Shown: positions 1 to 10,800 of the stretch, one piece after another
Numbering within the stretch: the first letter of the stretch is position 1
How the letters are laid out: every line of letters begins with the position of its first letter
Assembly: GCA_022376465.1 (NCBI GenBank)
Contig: JACDTU010000029.1
Coordinates: 1-64,000, forward strand
Length of the DNA stretch: 64,000 bases
Origin: Cubamyces lactineus
Taxonomy: Eukaryota > Basidiomycota > Agaricomycetes > Polyporales > Polyporaceae
Direction: 5' to 3'
Made by a program: the position numbers and the translations under genes
The notes under the pieces: model-generated
What the model saw: only the letters and a program-made list of their open reading frames with translations
Told to the model about the DNA's origin: nothing
Databases searched by the model: none

Positions 1-1479
1 ACCTTTGTCAAACACCTGCTTCCGGTACGATCTAGTCTCACGCTGAGTACGCTCAACTGGATACACCAACACGTCTGCGCTGTCCTCTGCTTCCTCATTG
101 CCGTCTCCTGCAAGTCGATCACCATACGTCACAAAGTGCACATCTGGGAACGCTCGCTTGACTGCCTGCACTAACGTCTCTCCCATGTTACGTCTCACGA
201 GAGAACCATCCGGCAAAGTCCACCTTCCTCTGAAGTCCTTCAGAAGGAGACCATCCTTCAGATACTTCTGGAGCTGGGGACACTCACCTATGATGTGCCC
301 TATCTCTCCGCAACCAAAACATCCTCCTGCGTTTGGCAACGGTTGCCTGTACGACAAGAATCGGTTAGGGTCCGGACGAGATATATGCGGCGGCATCATC
401 CTCCTTCCGTCGACACGGTCGGGTGCAGCCTGATTCACCTGCGGGCGAGGCAAGCAATCAGCAGCAATAGGCTTCATAGTGCATGCCTTCAGAAACAACA
501 ATCCATACTGAGGATCATTCACTGACAACTTCTTCATCTTTTCGACCAACTCGTCGAACTCCTTCTCTTCCACTTTCGTCTCCTTTCCGGCCTTATTCTC
601 CTTCTCCACGGCTCGCGGCACTTCTTGCGGCAGCGCCCTATTGAAATCTTCGTCGTCCGAATCTTCATCGTCATCCTTCCATCCCGACTGAGTCTTCCTA
701 CTCTTTGCCAATGTCTTCTTCGTCCTCTTCGTGCTAGGCCTCTCAAGTTCCCGCAGATCATCTGACTGGTCTTCATCAGAGTCGTCCTCGTACCAATCTT
801 CCGATCCAAGCCTCTCTGTGTCAAACCTATCCACTCCCAGAATTGCCTCGGCGGCCTTCCTGATAGCTTCGGGCTTAAACGGCTCAGCCATGTCATGACT
901 CGGGTCCTTCAAAAGAATCCTAGCTTCCAATCGCTTCCGGAATGGCCCATATAAGCCTGTCCACATGTAGTAGGCGTAGTCATCGGCGGTGAGCTTGCCT
1001 TGACCCTCTAGCCAACCAGCAATACGGATAAACTTACGAAGGTACCTGCGCCAATCCTTCAACTCATGGATAGGCTGCTTCCTAGAATGAGCGACAAAAG
1101 CTTGAAGGTCACGGATCCTGAAACGCTTATCTTCGAGATCAGCATTCCAGAAAATGCGAACATTCTGCTTCAGCTCCTCCCAGTTATGCGACCTATACGC
1201 TGAAAATCCCTGAATTGTCTCGCGAACAATTTTGCTGCAGTAATCCACTATGGTCTCGCATTTCTCACGAGGCGAGAGGTTATGTAACATGGCTAGCCTC
1301 TCAAACCTACGCAAGAACTGCTCCACCTGAGCCGGATCCCCTTTGAACGTTTTTGGGGCCAGCTTTGTCCCTTCCATCGGCAGGTCCATGACTGAACGTG
1401 ACGACGGGATGGAAGAAAGATCGCTTCCATAGGACGGGCTGTGTGCTCTACTGCTACGTGCATCCATTGTCGATGACAT
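1..1479 (-). CDS. LTR retrotransposon Gag protein, partial (C-terminal side runs off window)
   Basis: An uninterrupted minus-strand frame of 493 codons runs from an ATG at 1479 to position 1 with no stop, so the protein continues beyond the left edge. The N-terminal half has the helical, Trp-rich composition of a retrotransposon capsid (residues about 35-240). A charged Asp/Lys/Glu linker follows, then a CCHC zinc knuckle (C-F-G-C, G-H, E-C; plus-strand about 297-340) of spacing CX2CX4HX4C. Gag packages element RNA into virus-like particles in the cytoplasm. Pol would lie beyond position 1. The gag sequence differs clearly from that of the chromovirus at 4994-13991, so this is another family. 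The frame is intact, with no decay visible in the part seen. Confidence 0.85.
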   Translation of the reverse strand, partial: MSSTMDARSSRAHSPSYGSDLSSIPSSRSVMDLPMEGTKLAPKTFKGDPAQVEQFLRRFERLAMLHNLSPREKCETIVDYCSKIVRETIQGFSAYRSHNWEELKQNVRIFWNADLEDKRFRIRDLQAFVAHSRKQPIHELKDWRRYLRKFIRIAGWLEGQGKLTADDYAYYMWTGLYGPFRKRLEARILLKDPSHDMAEPFKPEAIRKAAEAILGVDRFDTERLGSEDWYEDDSDEDQSDDLRELERPSTKRTKKTLAKSRKTQSGWKDDDEDSDDEDFNRALPQEVPRAVEKENKAGKETKVEEKEFDELVEKMKKLSVNDPQYGLLFLKACTMKPIAADCLPRPQVNQAAPDRVDGRRMMPPHISRPDPNRFLSYRQPLPNAGGCFGCGEIGHIIGECPQLQKYLKDGLLLKDFRGRWTLPDGSLVRRNMGETLVQAVKRAFPDVHFVTYGDRLAGDGNEEAEDSADVLVYPVERTQRETRSYRKQVFDKG

Positions 1480-1585
1480 CGGAATTCTACGCGCTGGAAC
1501 GATAAACTTCTCTACTTGATTCCTGATCTATTGTGTACTGAAACTGAGACACTCTCTCTGTGCACCCCTCGCGGTGGGCTCCAGA

Positions 1586-2960
1586 TGTCGCGAGTGGGGT
1601 CGGTCTCGGTCCTTTGCTTGGCTAGGGACTGATGGGTGCGTGTAACACACTCAAAAGCGGAAGTATGTATGCAGAAAGCGTAAAGGATCGCACCTCACAG
1701 AAGTGACAAGATACCTTCTAACTGACTACTGACAGACTACCTATGGACTACCGTACTCAAAACAATCAAAAAATCTTCGACCGAGGGTGGGATACCAACA
1801 GTTCTATGAAGATCAAATGAAAGAAATGAGGGGTGACACAGAATACGTTTCTCGAATACGAGTCTCGAAACGATTGAACCAAAAGACCTCACGTTGCCGC
1901 AAAGCTTGTCGGTTTTCCTCCTTTCCAGACAGTGGCTCTGCCGAGTTCGGGGTGGCCCTTACTTGGCGAAGTACGCTATTAATAGAATCTACGGAATTAA
2001 CTAAGTCTATCGAACCTAGTAAGATTAGACCTCTACTTCCCAGGTCGTAATGATCTCGAAACCTTCCCAGAAACCTCCGGTAACTACCAGAAAGCTTCCT
2101 CCACCTACTCTAGAACGTACCGATAGAGCTGGTAGAGTTTCCCCTAACTAACCCACACGGCGTGCACGCTCTCGTCAACGGTCAACGGTCTAAGAACCGC
2201 CCTATCCCGTTCTTCCTTCGATCTACCGACGTGTATCTGCACTCAGACTGCGAAACCCCAGACTCGGCTGCGAAGGTCCAACCTGTAGTGACTTACGATA
2301 TAACTCGTGGTTCTACCGAGCGATGGTAAGGCCCAATCGAACGTGTTCCACACGGAGAACTATTTGAACGATTGCCCTACGATGACTCGCGCAGAAACCT
2401 TCCCTGCTGCTGTACTTGCTGAGAACTTGACGGCGATTGCTGGACTTGCTGACTATCGACTCGAACTTGCTGCCTTGCTGGTTTGCTGGTGCTTGCTGAT
2501 ACTTACCGCAGCTTTGCTGGCTGGCTTCAGACTTTACTCGCTTGTGAGAAAGTCCTACTGTGATCTCTTGATATGATTCTCTATTTTCCGGGGCCTTGCC
2601 AGTCGAGTATATATACTCTCCCAGAAAGCTTCCGGCGCATTCTATCTACATTACTAACTACTTACTAATGTATGACTAACTAGTTCTCTGAACCTTCCAT
2701 AACATTCTAGGGTGTTCTACCAAGGTCTGGGATGCTCCAGGCTTTGCAAATTACCCTGCCAAACGGCTGTGTACACTGCCCCAAGGCTGTGCGGTCACTG
2801 CCTCCTCTAAGTCTTTGAAGTCCCGGAAGATTCCAGGCTGTGAACTGCCTCAAGAACCTTCTAGTTCCTCCTTGTGTGTTCTAGTATCCTCTAGCATGAG
2901 CTGGAACATTCTAGAACAGTGTATGGCTGCGCCATTGGTTGTCGTGTCCGAGGCTGTTCA
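1586..2960 (-). repeat. Probable 5' LTR and leader of the left-edge retrotransposon (outer boundary uncertain)
   Basis: On the minus strand the sequence ending ...CGCGACA at 1586 is followed 2 nt later by TGGAGCCCACCGCGAGG, a plausible tRNA-type primer site beginning TGG, about 90 nt before the gag start. A TATATATA box lies near 2602-2617 in a GC-poor context, as expected of a U3 promoter. The outer end cannot be fixed because the partner LTR is outside the window. Several ACA ends between 2770 and 3000 are possible. No gene is visible in this stretch. Confidence 0.45.
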
Positions 2961-3299
2961 TGGCTGTGCGTTGCTAGCTTCACAGCCTCGATGGCAACAC
3001 CGTATAGCCTTGCATAGCCTCGTTGCTGGTAGTACTGCCTCAGATACCTCTCTTAGGTATGCCTCTGGCATGAATCTGGCAATGGAAAAAGTGATGAACG
3101 TCCATTGAGATCGCGAAAGGAGTGACTGTCCGAAAGAATGACTGTATCTAAGAAGTCCATGTCCGATACCCGTTCCCTCAGCTCGCGTACAGATACTGGA
3201 ATTCCCCCTGAATGTGGTCATCCAGTTCCCACTCGTCGATGTTCGGGGACTGTCCAACCACTGTGGATGTGTGAGATTCCAACGTGTACATATGAGCGA

Positions 3300-3959
3300 A
3301 ATGAAAAACTTGCCCGAGTTGTGCCGGTCGCTGTCGGGTCGCAACCATCCAAGCCAGCTCCGCAACCGAATGTACCACCACCGAGTCCCTTCGAAGAATG
3401 CGTAGGGGACTGCCAAGGTGACACTGGCAGGGGAGTGTGGGTGTTCTACCCACAGAACGATGCGCGTCTGCTGGTATTCGACCACGCGCGTGATTCGCCC
3501 CGTGAAACGTCGTTGGTCGGGGAGCACTAGTCGGCAGTAGCTTCCCACCCGGGGAACAAACCATCGTGGGCGCACCTCCTTGTTTGCGGGTTCAACGTCT
3601 ACCCACACATCTCGCTCGTCGACTTCCTCGCCTAACGCGACTGGTCGTAGCCGATGCAGGAAGAGGCCGTCGGGTCGGAAAAGAACGTGGTGGTCCAGGC
3701 CATAGGCTACTACGGGGCAGCGGGGTATTTGGTCTGGCTGAACGTCTCGGGGAATCGCGTGCTGGACAGCCAAGGGAAGATCGAATGACATGCCGACCAT
3801 GATGGGTGATGATGAGAAGCTGACTGACTGCGCATCTGTGCCACGTTGATGATCACGTTGCTGCTCAGTCATCCGCTTACTCAGGTCTGGCACGTGACTT
3901 TTAGCTAATCCGTTCCCACTGACTTGTACTGATTCTGCCATGTCCAGGTACCAATCCAA
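3300..3959 (-). CDS. Unrecognised coding remnant
   Basis: A long minus-strand frame (open 3959 to 2958) has protein-like composition only in its first 220 residues. That part has a Trp/Arg/Val-rich segment that reads like a folded beta domain (for example RPRWFVPRVGSYCRLVLPD and VVEYQQTRIVLWVEHPHSP). The downstream part looks like random translation, so the real coding part probably ends near 3300. I do not recognise the family. It sits between two retrotransposons and is cut at its 5' side by the truncated pol copy starting at 3978. It may be a host gene fragment or a third element. Confidence 0.3.
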
Positions 3960-3977
3960 ATTGGTGCGTGACAGCGT

Positions 3978-4993
3978 CCTGTTTCTGACACCATGGTACC
4001 CCCGCCAGCTCCGGCTGAGCGTACTCCGTCTACTCCGACTACTTCGGAACTACCGACTTCTCCTCCTCCGAACTCCGTACCCCGGATCTCCCTTGTGAAC
4101 GCTGCTGCTTTCGCTCGAGCTTGCAAACTCCCGGGGTCCGCGAGTTATACCCTGAATCTGTCTACCCCGGACTTGGCTACTGCGCGAAGTTCGTCCCTCT
4201 CCGACTCTCCCCCGGACCTCACCGGAGTTCCGGAAGAGTACCACGAGTTTGCGGACGTCTTCAGCAAGACCAAGGCCGACATCCTACCGGAGCATCGCCC
4301 CTACGACCTAAAGATCGACCTGGAAGAAGGGGCTACTCCGCCACTCGGACCTATCTACTCCCTCTCAAAACTCGAGCTCGACACGCTTCGGGAGTACATC
4401 GACGAGAACCTCCGATCGGGGTTCATACGTCCGTCCAACTCCCCCTGCGGAGCTCCCGTTCTCTTCGTCAAGAAGAAGGACGGATCTCTTCGCCTTTGCG
4501 TGGACTACCGGGGTTTGAATAAGATCACCCGGAAGGACCGCTATCCCCTTCCTCTCGTCTCGGACTTGCTGGACGCACCTCGGAAGGCCCGGATCTATAC
4601 CAAAATCGACCTCCGTCACGCCTACAATCTAGTCCGCATAGCTCCCGGAGATGAGTGGAAGACCGCGTTTCGGACTCGCTATGGGTCCTTCGAATGGTTA
4701 GTCATGCCGTTCGGACTTTCTAACGCGCCCGCTGCCTTTCAGTGGTTCGTCAATGACATCTTCGCGGACATGCTCGATGTGTGCGTCATCGTCTACCTGG
4801 ACGACATCCTCATCTACTCCGACAACCCCGGGCAACACCGCAAGCACGTCAAAGAGGTACTCCAGCGACTCCGCAAGCACCGGCTTTATGCCCGCGCTGA
4901 CAAGTGCGAGTTCCACACCGACTCCGTCGAGTACCTCGGGTACATCCTCTCTCCCACCGGACTTACCATGGCGGAGTCGAAGGTTAAGGCGAT
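3978..4993 (+). pseudogene. Truncated chromovirus pol copy (end of protease to reverse transcriptase)
   Basis: From CCTGTTTCTGACACC to AAGGCGAT this stretch is nearly identical to 8337-9363 of the complete element downstream. It encodes the linker after protease and the reverse transcriptase core, including the [11 protein letters not shown] motif (YLDD, near 4795-4815). It starts abruptly beside unrelated DNA at 3977 and ends where the 5' LTR of the next element begins, at the junction GCGAT|TGTTACG. RNase H, integrase and both own LTRs are missing. It looks like an older copy into which the complete element inserted. The other half of the target copy is not found after 13991, so a later rearrangement is likely. 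Confidence 0.85.
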
Positions 4994-5332
4994 TGTTACG
5001 CTCCGTGCTGTAACCCCGAAGCCCGATCCCCGAACCCCCGTACCCCGCTCCTTACTCCGCGTTACGTACTCCGTTCCTCCGTACTCCGCTCTTCCGTACC
5101 CCGTACCCCCGACTCCGTTCTCCGTACTCCGCACTTCGTACTCCGTACTTCGGACTTCCCCCGACCCCATGACTTACATGTCTCAGATAACCCCTCATGG
5201 CGCTACCTACATGAGGCTTTTGCTTACTGAGCTATCTACGTTATCTTACCCTTGGCAAGTTACTTCGTACTTTCGTTCTACTCCTTCCTATCACGTACAT
5301 CTCTTATTGTTTCTATCGGGTTTCTGACTTAG

Positions 5333-5340
5333 TATAAATA
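5333..5340 (+). promoter_or_regulatory. TATA box of the 5' LTR
   Basis: TATAAATA, with the likely transcript start about 30 nt downstream near A5366. That position is the first base of the 11-nt segment complementary to the primer site, so the promoter position agrees with the self-priming model. The same box is present in the 3' LTR at 13617-13624. Confidence 0.7.
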
Positions 5341-5365
5341 CTGCCCCAGAATGTAGTAGCTACTC

Positions 5366-5376
5366 AGTTCGGAAAT
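5366..5376 (+). other. Self-priming segment at predicted mRNA 5' end (R region)
   Basis: AGTTCGGAAAT is the exact reverse complement of ATTTCCGAACT at 5689-5699, just after the LTR. In Tf1/sushi-type chromoviruses the first 11 nt of the mRNA fold back onto the primer site and prime minus-strand DNA synthesis instead of a tRNA. The match length (11 nt), the position relative to the TATA box and the position relative to the LTR end all fit. Confidence 0.75.
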
Positions 5377-5686
5377 CTCGTTATACCCATTACTGGTTCA
5401 ACTCGTAGTCCGACACTCAACCCCGACCCTCTAGTCCGACCAACCTTCGTTCCCTTCCTACCAACCCCTTCAACCCAACCCCGTTCCCAAGTCCGACCTT
5501 CGTCCCGTCAAGTCCGTACTCCGAAGTCCGCAAATAGAGGACACCGAGTCGGAACCCGTGCGTTACTAATAGTTTCGCGAAAGTCCTCACCCCAGTGCTA
5601 GTCCGACCTCCGGTCGTACTCCGACCCCGAACTCCGTCCAAGTCCCGACCACCGGAGTTGTACCCCCGGACGGCACGGTCCTAACA

Positions 5687-5700
5687 GTATTTCCGAACTC
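5687..5700 (+). other. Primer-binding site (self-priming type)
   Basis: GTATTTCCGAACTC follows the LTR end directly. It does not begin with TGG, unlike tRNA-type sites, and its bases 5689-5699 pair perfectly with 5366-5376. The gag start follows at 5718. Confidence 0.75.
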
Positions 5701-6887
5701 ACCGGGTTTCACTCAATATGCCCACTCGAACCGTAGTCCGCACTCAGACGCAATCTCGCGCCCTAGAGCAAGAAGACCCCGCCGAGAACTGGAGTGGCTG
5801 GACAGCTCGCCGAGGCGACTCAGCGACGCAAGAAGAAGCTACTCCGAGCCGCCGCGGGCAGTTCGCTCGAACAATCGTCGAAGCGTCCTCCGATGGGGAC
5901 GACGAAGGTGACCCGCCTCAGCCTCTGGTCATCTCTACCGCGACTGCCTCGCAGGTACCCCGCGAGCCATCTCCGGGGAACCCGTTCTCCGAGGGTCAGC
6001 CTTCAGGTCCGAGCCGCGGGCCTCCGGGTCCGCCTAGTCCTCCAGGTCCGCCGGGCCCTCCAGGACCGCCAGGCCCTCCGGACAACGACCCACAAGGGCC
6101 GGGAGACGACGACACTAGCTCAAGCTCGGACTCCTCCGACTCCGAAGACCGGGTTCAGTCGCAACTAGCGACCGCGATCTCTCTCATCGCGCGTACCCTC
6201 GAACGTACTACCGCTCCAACTCCGGCGGTTACCCAACCTTCGAACAACGAGCGGCACAACGTCCGCGAGCCGGACCAGTTCGACGGGTCCGACCCCAACA
6301 AACTCCGGTCTTTCTTCACGCAGTTGGAACTTGTCTTCAAGGCCCGACCCCGAACCTTCGACTCCGATGAGAAGAAGGTGACCTACGCCATCTCCTTCCT
6401 CAAGGGCACCGCGCTACAGTGGTTCGAGCCCTACCTCCTCGAAGGCGACTCGGACAACCCCCCCATCTTCCTTACATCCTACGACCACTTCCAGGAGGAA
6501 CTCCGAGTGAACTTCGGTCCTTACGACGCCTCCGGAGCTGCGGAGCATGAGCTGATGAACCTCCGGATGGGCGACAACCAGCGGATAGCTAAGTACATCA
6601 CTCAGTTCACCCGCCTCGCTACTCAAGTCCGTTGGGGTAATGCTCCGCTCCGGTACCGGTTCTACGACGGACTTCCGAACCGTCTCAAGGACCGCATCTC
6701 CGAGGTCGGCAAGCCCGAGACCCTGGTGGCCCTTCGCGACCTCGCGCAGTCGATCGACAACCGCTACTGGGAGCGCAAGGCCGAGGTCTCGCGCGAGTCC
6801 GGACCTTCGAAGTCCGGTAACAAGTCGACCTCCGACTCCAAGTCCTCCAACTCCGGCAACAAGTCCGGAGGTAACAGCTCCGGACAG

Positions 6888-6899
6888 GCCTCCTCGTCT
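6888..6899 (+). repeat. 12-bp target-site duplication, left copy
   Basis: GCCTCCTCGTCT, repeated exactly at 7582-7593, brackets the palindromic insertion. Both copies lie in the gag coding frame (Ala-Ser-Ser-Ser). Confidence 0.8.
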
Positions 6900-7581
6900 C
6901 ACCAGTCCCCGTGCCAACAACATGTCACCACCTTGCAATTGCCAGGCAAGGTGCTGCAATTTCCCTTGCTAGAACAAGGCCGGAAGTTGCAAGGGATGAC
7001 ATGTCACCACAAGGCTGCCAGAAAGCGAAAAATGCGACATAATGCAAAGGTGGCACCAACAGGAATTGAACCCGGGACCTTAGGAGTTCCCGGGAGTCTC
7101 CTCCAGCAGCATTAACCACTGCACCATGGGGCTGTTACTAACCCTTACTTCTAATTCCAATATATCACCGCTTTTTGCTTCATTCTATATACCATATATG
7201 TGGAAAGAACATCTATATCTCTTGATAAAGCATCAAAAATGCGTTCAAAGAATCTGTATCTATGCTTCTTTGTATATCAATGTAGCAGCAATGAAGGTCT
7301 AAAGCAGTGGAAAAGCGGTGATATATTGGAATTAGAAGTAGAGGTTAGTAACAGCTCCATGGTGCAGTGGTTAATGCTGCTGGAGGAGACTCCCGGGAAC
7401 TCCTGAGGTCCCGGGTTCAACTCCTGTTGGTGCCACCTTTGCATTATGTCGCATTTTTCGCTTTCTGGCAGCCTTGTGGTGACATGTCATCCCTTGCAAC
7501 TTCCGGCCTTGTTCTAGCAAGGGAAATTGCAGCACCTTGCCTGGCAATTGCAAGGTGGTGACATGTTGTTGGCACGGGGTC
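6900..7581. mobile_element. Palindromic tRNA-like (SINE/fold-back) insertion in gag
   Basis: Two arms of about 269 bp (6907-7175 and 7311-7579) are near-perfect reverse complements; three mismatches were seen by eye. They flank a 135-bp AT-rich spacer. Each arm contains a tRNA-like unit. On the plus strand it is in the right arm (about 7355-7436), with an A-box-like TGGTGCAGTGGTTAATGC, a CCCGGG hairpin, the B-box-like GGTTCAACTCC and an acceptor-like TTGGTGCCACC. The ends read CCCCGTGCC...GGCACGGGG. A 12-bp target duplication suits retroposition by a LINE machinery, while the inverted pair suggests two head-to-head SINEs or a fold-back transposon. Confidence 0.8.
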
Positions 7582-7593
7582 GCCTCCTCGTCT
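7582..7593 (+). repeat. 12-bp target-site duplication, right copy
   Basis: Exact repeat of 6888-6899, which fixes the insertion boundaries. Confidence 0.8.
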
Positions 7594-7871
7594 ACCCCGT
7601 CCAAGTCCGGCAATTCCGGTACTTCGTCGAAGTCTCCTAAGACTCCGAAGACCCCGGCCAAGACGTACACCGACAAGCTCGGTAAGGACGGAAAACTCAC
7701 CCCCGAGGAGCGTCAACGCCGTTTCGCCAACAATCTCTGTCTCTTCTGCGGTGGAGCTGGTCATACCGCGAGTGCTTGTCCGAAGAAGACCTCGTCCGCG
7801 ACTAAGGGTCGCGCCGCTCAAGCCAACCCCGCTCCCGCTGCGCCCGCTCCGGCTGCAGCCCCGAAGGAGAC

Positions 7872-7878
7872 AAAAAAT
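7872..7878 (+). promoter_or_regulatory. -1 ribosomal frameshift slippery heptamer
   Basis: A AAA AAT (X XXY YYZ form), read in gag frame as ACA AAA AAT and followed at once by TAG. Slippage by -1 gives AAA AAA TTA GTC and enters the pol frame, which is open from here through protease to 11603. Confidence 0.85.
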
Positions 7879-10800
7879 TAGTCCGCGGTCCTCCGAACTC
7901 CGTACCCCGTGAGGACCGCGTTGACTCCTCCGGTACGGAGATCCTCAGGCTCAACGCGTCCGCTCTTTCCGACCCCCATGCACTCTTCCTCGACTTGTAC
8001 TCCGATCCTATCCCAACTCCGTTCCGCGCCCTTATCGACTCCGGTTCCTCCCATTGTTTCATCGACTCCGATTTCGCGACTATGTATCAACTCCCAACTA
8101 CCGCCGTAACCCCGCTCCGTCTACAGCTTTTTGACGGTACTTCTAACCACCTGATTACTTCGTTTACCACTCTGCCCGTACATTTCCCGTCTGGAGAAGT
8201 CCTCAATATAGATTTCTATGTTACTCCGCTCGACAAGTCCGTGTCTGCCGTTCTGGGATACAGCTGGCTCTCCGCCTACAATCCGTTGATTGACTGGAAG
8301 AAGCGCAGCATCCAATTCCGTTCCGCACCCCCGCCGCGTCCTGTTTCTGACACCATGGTACCCCCGCCAGCTCCGGCTGAGCGTACTCCGTCTACTCCGT
8401 CTACTCCGGCTACTCCGGAACTACCGACTTCTCCTACTCCGACCTCCGTACCCCGGATCTCCCTTGTGAACGCTGCTGCTTTCGCTCGGGCTTGCAAACT
8501 CCCGGGGTCCGCGAGCTATACCCTGAACCTGTCTACCCCGGACTTGGCTACTGCGCGGAGTTCGTCCATCTCCGACTCTCCCCCGGACCTCACCGGAGTT
8601 CCGGAGGAGTACCACGAGTTTGCGGACGTCTTCAGCAAGACCAAGGCCGACATCCTACCGGAGCATCGCCCCTACGACTTAAAGATCGACCTGGAAGAAG
8701 GGGCTACTCCGCCACTCGGACCTATTTACTCCCTCTCAAAACTCGAGCTCGACACGCTTCGGGAGTATATTGACGAGAACCTCCGATCGGGGTTCATACG
8801 TCCGTCCAACTCTCCCTGCGGAGCTCCCGTCCTCTTCGTCAAAAAGAAGGACGGATCTCTTCGCCTTTGCGTGGACTACCGGGGCTTGAATAAGATCACC
8901 CGGAAGGACCGCTACCCCCTTCCTCTCGTCTCGGACTTGCTGGACGCGCCGCGGAAGGCCCGGATCTATACCAAAATCGACCTCCGTCACGCCTACAACC
9001 TAGTCCGCATAGCTCCCGGAGATGAGTGGAAGACCGCGTTTCGGACCCGCTATGGGTCTTTCGAATGGTTAGTCATGCCGTTCGGACTTTCTAACGCGCC
9101 CGCTGCTTTCCAGCGGTTCGTCAATGACATCTTCGCGGACATGCTCGATGTGTGCGTCATCGTCTACCTGGACGACATCCTCATCTACTCCGACAACCCC
9201 GAGCAACACCGCAAGCACGTCAAAGAGGTACTCCGGCGACTCCGCAAGCACCGGCTTTATGCCCGCGCTGACAAGTGCGAGTTCCACACCGACTCCGTCG
9301 AGTACCTCGGTTACATCCTCTCTCCCACCGGACTCACCATGGCGGAGTCGAAGGTTAAGGCGATCTTGGATTGGCCCGAACCCCGGAAGGTCCGCGACAT
9401 ACAGTCGTTCCTGGGGTTCGCGAACTTCTATCGACGGTTTATTCCAAACTACTCCGAGATCGTACTACCGCTGACCCGCTTAACCCGCAAGTCCGTGCCT
9501 TGGCACTTCTCCGAGGAATGTCGGAGTTCGTTTAACGCTCTCAAGAAGGCGTTCACGACAGCTCCGGTACTACACCACTGGATGCCCGACCGACCCCTCA
9601 CCGTCGAGACTGACGCCTCGGACTACGCCATCGCCGGCATTCTCTCCCTTACCACCGAGTCCGGTGAACTCCACCCCATTGCCTTCCACTCCCGCACCTT
9701 GACCGGCGCGGAGTTGAACTACGACACCCACGACAAGGAACTCCTCGCGATCTTCGAATGTTTCAAGACCTGGCGGCACTACCTCGAAGGTTCGGCAACC
9801 CCGATCGACGTTGTCACGGACCACAAGAATTTGGTATACTTCGCGACTACGAAGTTACTGACCCGCCGTCAAGCCCGATGGTCGGAGTTCCTCTCGCAGT
9901 TCAACCTCGTAGTCCGGTTCCGGCCAGGTAAGCTTGGAGCGAAGCCCGACGCACTGACACGCCGTTGGGACGTCTACCCAAAAGAGGGGGGCAGTGACTA
10001 CTCCGTCGTCAACCCACACAACTACCGACCGGTTTTCACCCAGGAGCAGCTCGCCGCGTCCCTCCGGGCTACCTACCTCCGACCCCCCGTACTCCGAGCT
10101 TCCTTCGTCCTCGACTCCGAACAACTCCTCTCGGACATCAAGTCCGCTCAAGCAACCCCGACTCCTGACCCCGAACTATCTGCTGCACTCAAGCTCGCCT
10201 CCGAAGGTAACTCCCGATGGTCCCGCGATGAAGACGGGCTACTCCGACTCTCAGGTCGAGTCTATGTCCCGAACTCCGGCGACCTCCGCCTTCGCGTACT
10301 CCGAGCTTGTCACGACCACCCTACTGCCGGACACTGGGGACAGAACAAGACGCAAGCCCTGGTCCTGCGGGACTACGCCTGGCCCGGACTTCGACTCTTC
10401 GTCCGGGACTATTGTAAGTCCTGTACTACCTGTGCGCGAGCTAAAGTCCCCCGGCATCTCCCCTACGGTACTTTGAAGCAACTCCCGATCCCCGAGCGAC
10501 CCTGGAACTCCATCTCCATGGACCTCATCGAGCAACTCCCGAACTCCGCTGGCTACACCGCGATCTTGGTGGTAGTCGACAGGCTCACTAAGCAAGGTAT
10601 ATTCATCCCTACCCACGACACGCTTACAGCCTCGGAGTTAGCGGACTTGTTCGTACTCCATGTGTTCTCCAAGCACGGAGTTCCCTCGCACGTTACCTCC
10701 GACCGGGGCTCGGAGTTCGTCTCTCACTTCTTCCGCTCCCTCGGTAAGGCCCTCGACATGCGCCTTCACTTCACCTCCGGTTACCACCCGGAAGGCGACG

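Larger units (their letters stand above)
4994..5686 (+). repeat. 5' LTR of chromovirus element
   Basis: The LTR runs from TGTTACGCTCCG to GGTCCTAACA (TG...CA ends) and matches the 3' LTR at 13321-13991. The copies differ by indels, including about 34 bp in the TACTCCG-rich U3 and a rearranged patch just after the TATA/R region, so their lengths are 693 and 671. A TATA box (TATAAATA) lies at 5333-5340. No 5-bp target duplication matches between the bases before 4994 (GCGAT) and after 13991 (TTCCC). Confidence 0.93.
5718..7881 (+). pseudogene. Chromovirus gag, disrupted by an insertion
   Basis: Gag starts at ATG 5718 and reads through 6899. Visible parts are an acidic/Ser-rich N-terminus, a Gly-Pro-Pro repeat (about residues 95-125), the capsid domain with an F-x-G-x-A-x-x-W motif (near residue 235) and a Lys/Ser-rich linker. 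A 682-bp palindromic element (6900-7581) flanked by 12-bp direct repeats then interrupts the frame. The remaining part, 7582-7881, gives the linker and a CCHC zinc knuckle (C-L-F-C, G-H, A-C) and ends at TAG 7879-7881. Insertion plus one repeat copy is 694 bp, so the frame is shifted and the present gag stops inside the insertion. This copy cannot make full Gag, although pol is intact. Confidence 0.9.

Noticed and set aside
2958..3300. C-terminal part of a 333-codon minus-strand frame
   Set aside because: Composition looks random and overlaps a second open frame; only the first 220 residues seem protein-like.
6640..6972. Second frame inside gag (110 codons)
   Set aside because: Ser/Pro/Thr-rich shadow of biased gag codons.
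7355..7436. Functional tRNA gene
   Set aside because: Boxes are present, but the acceptor arms do not pair well and the unit is part of a repeated palindrome; better read as a tRNA-derived repeat.
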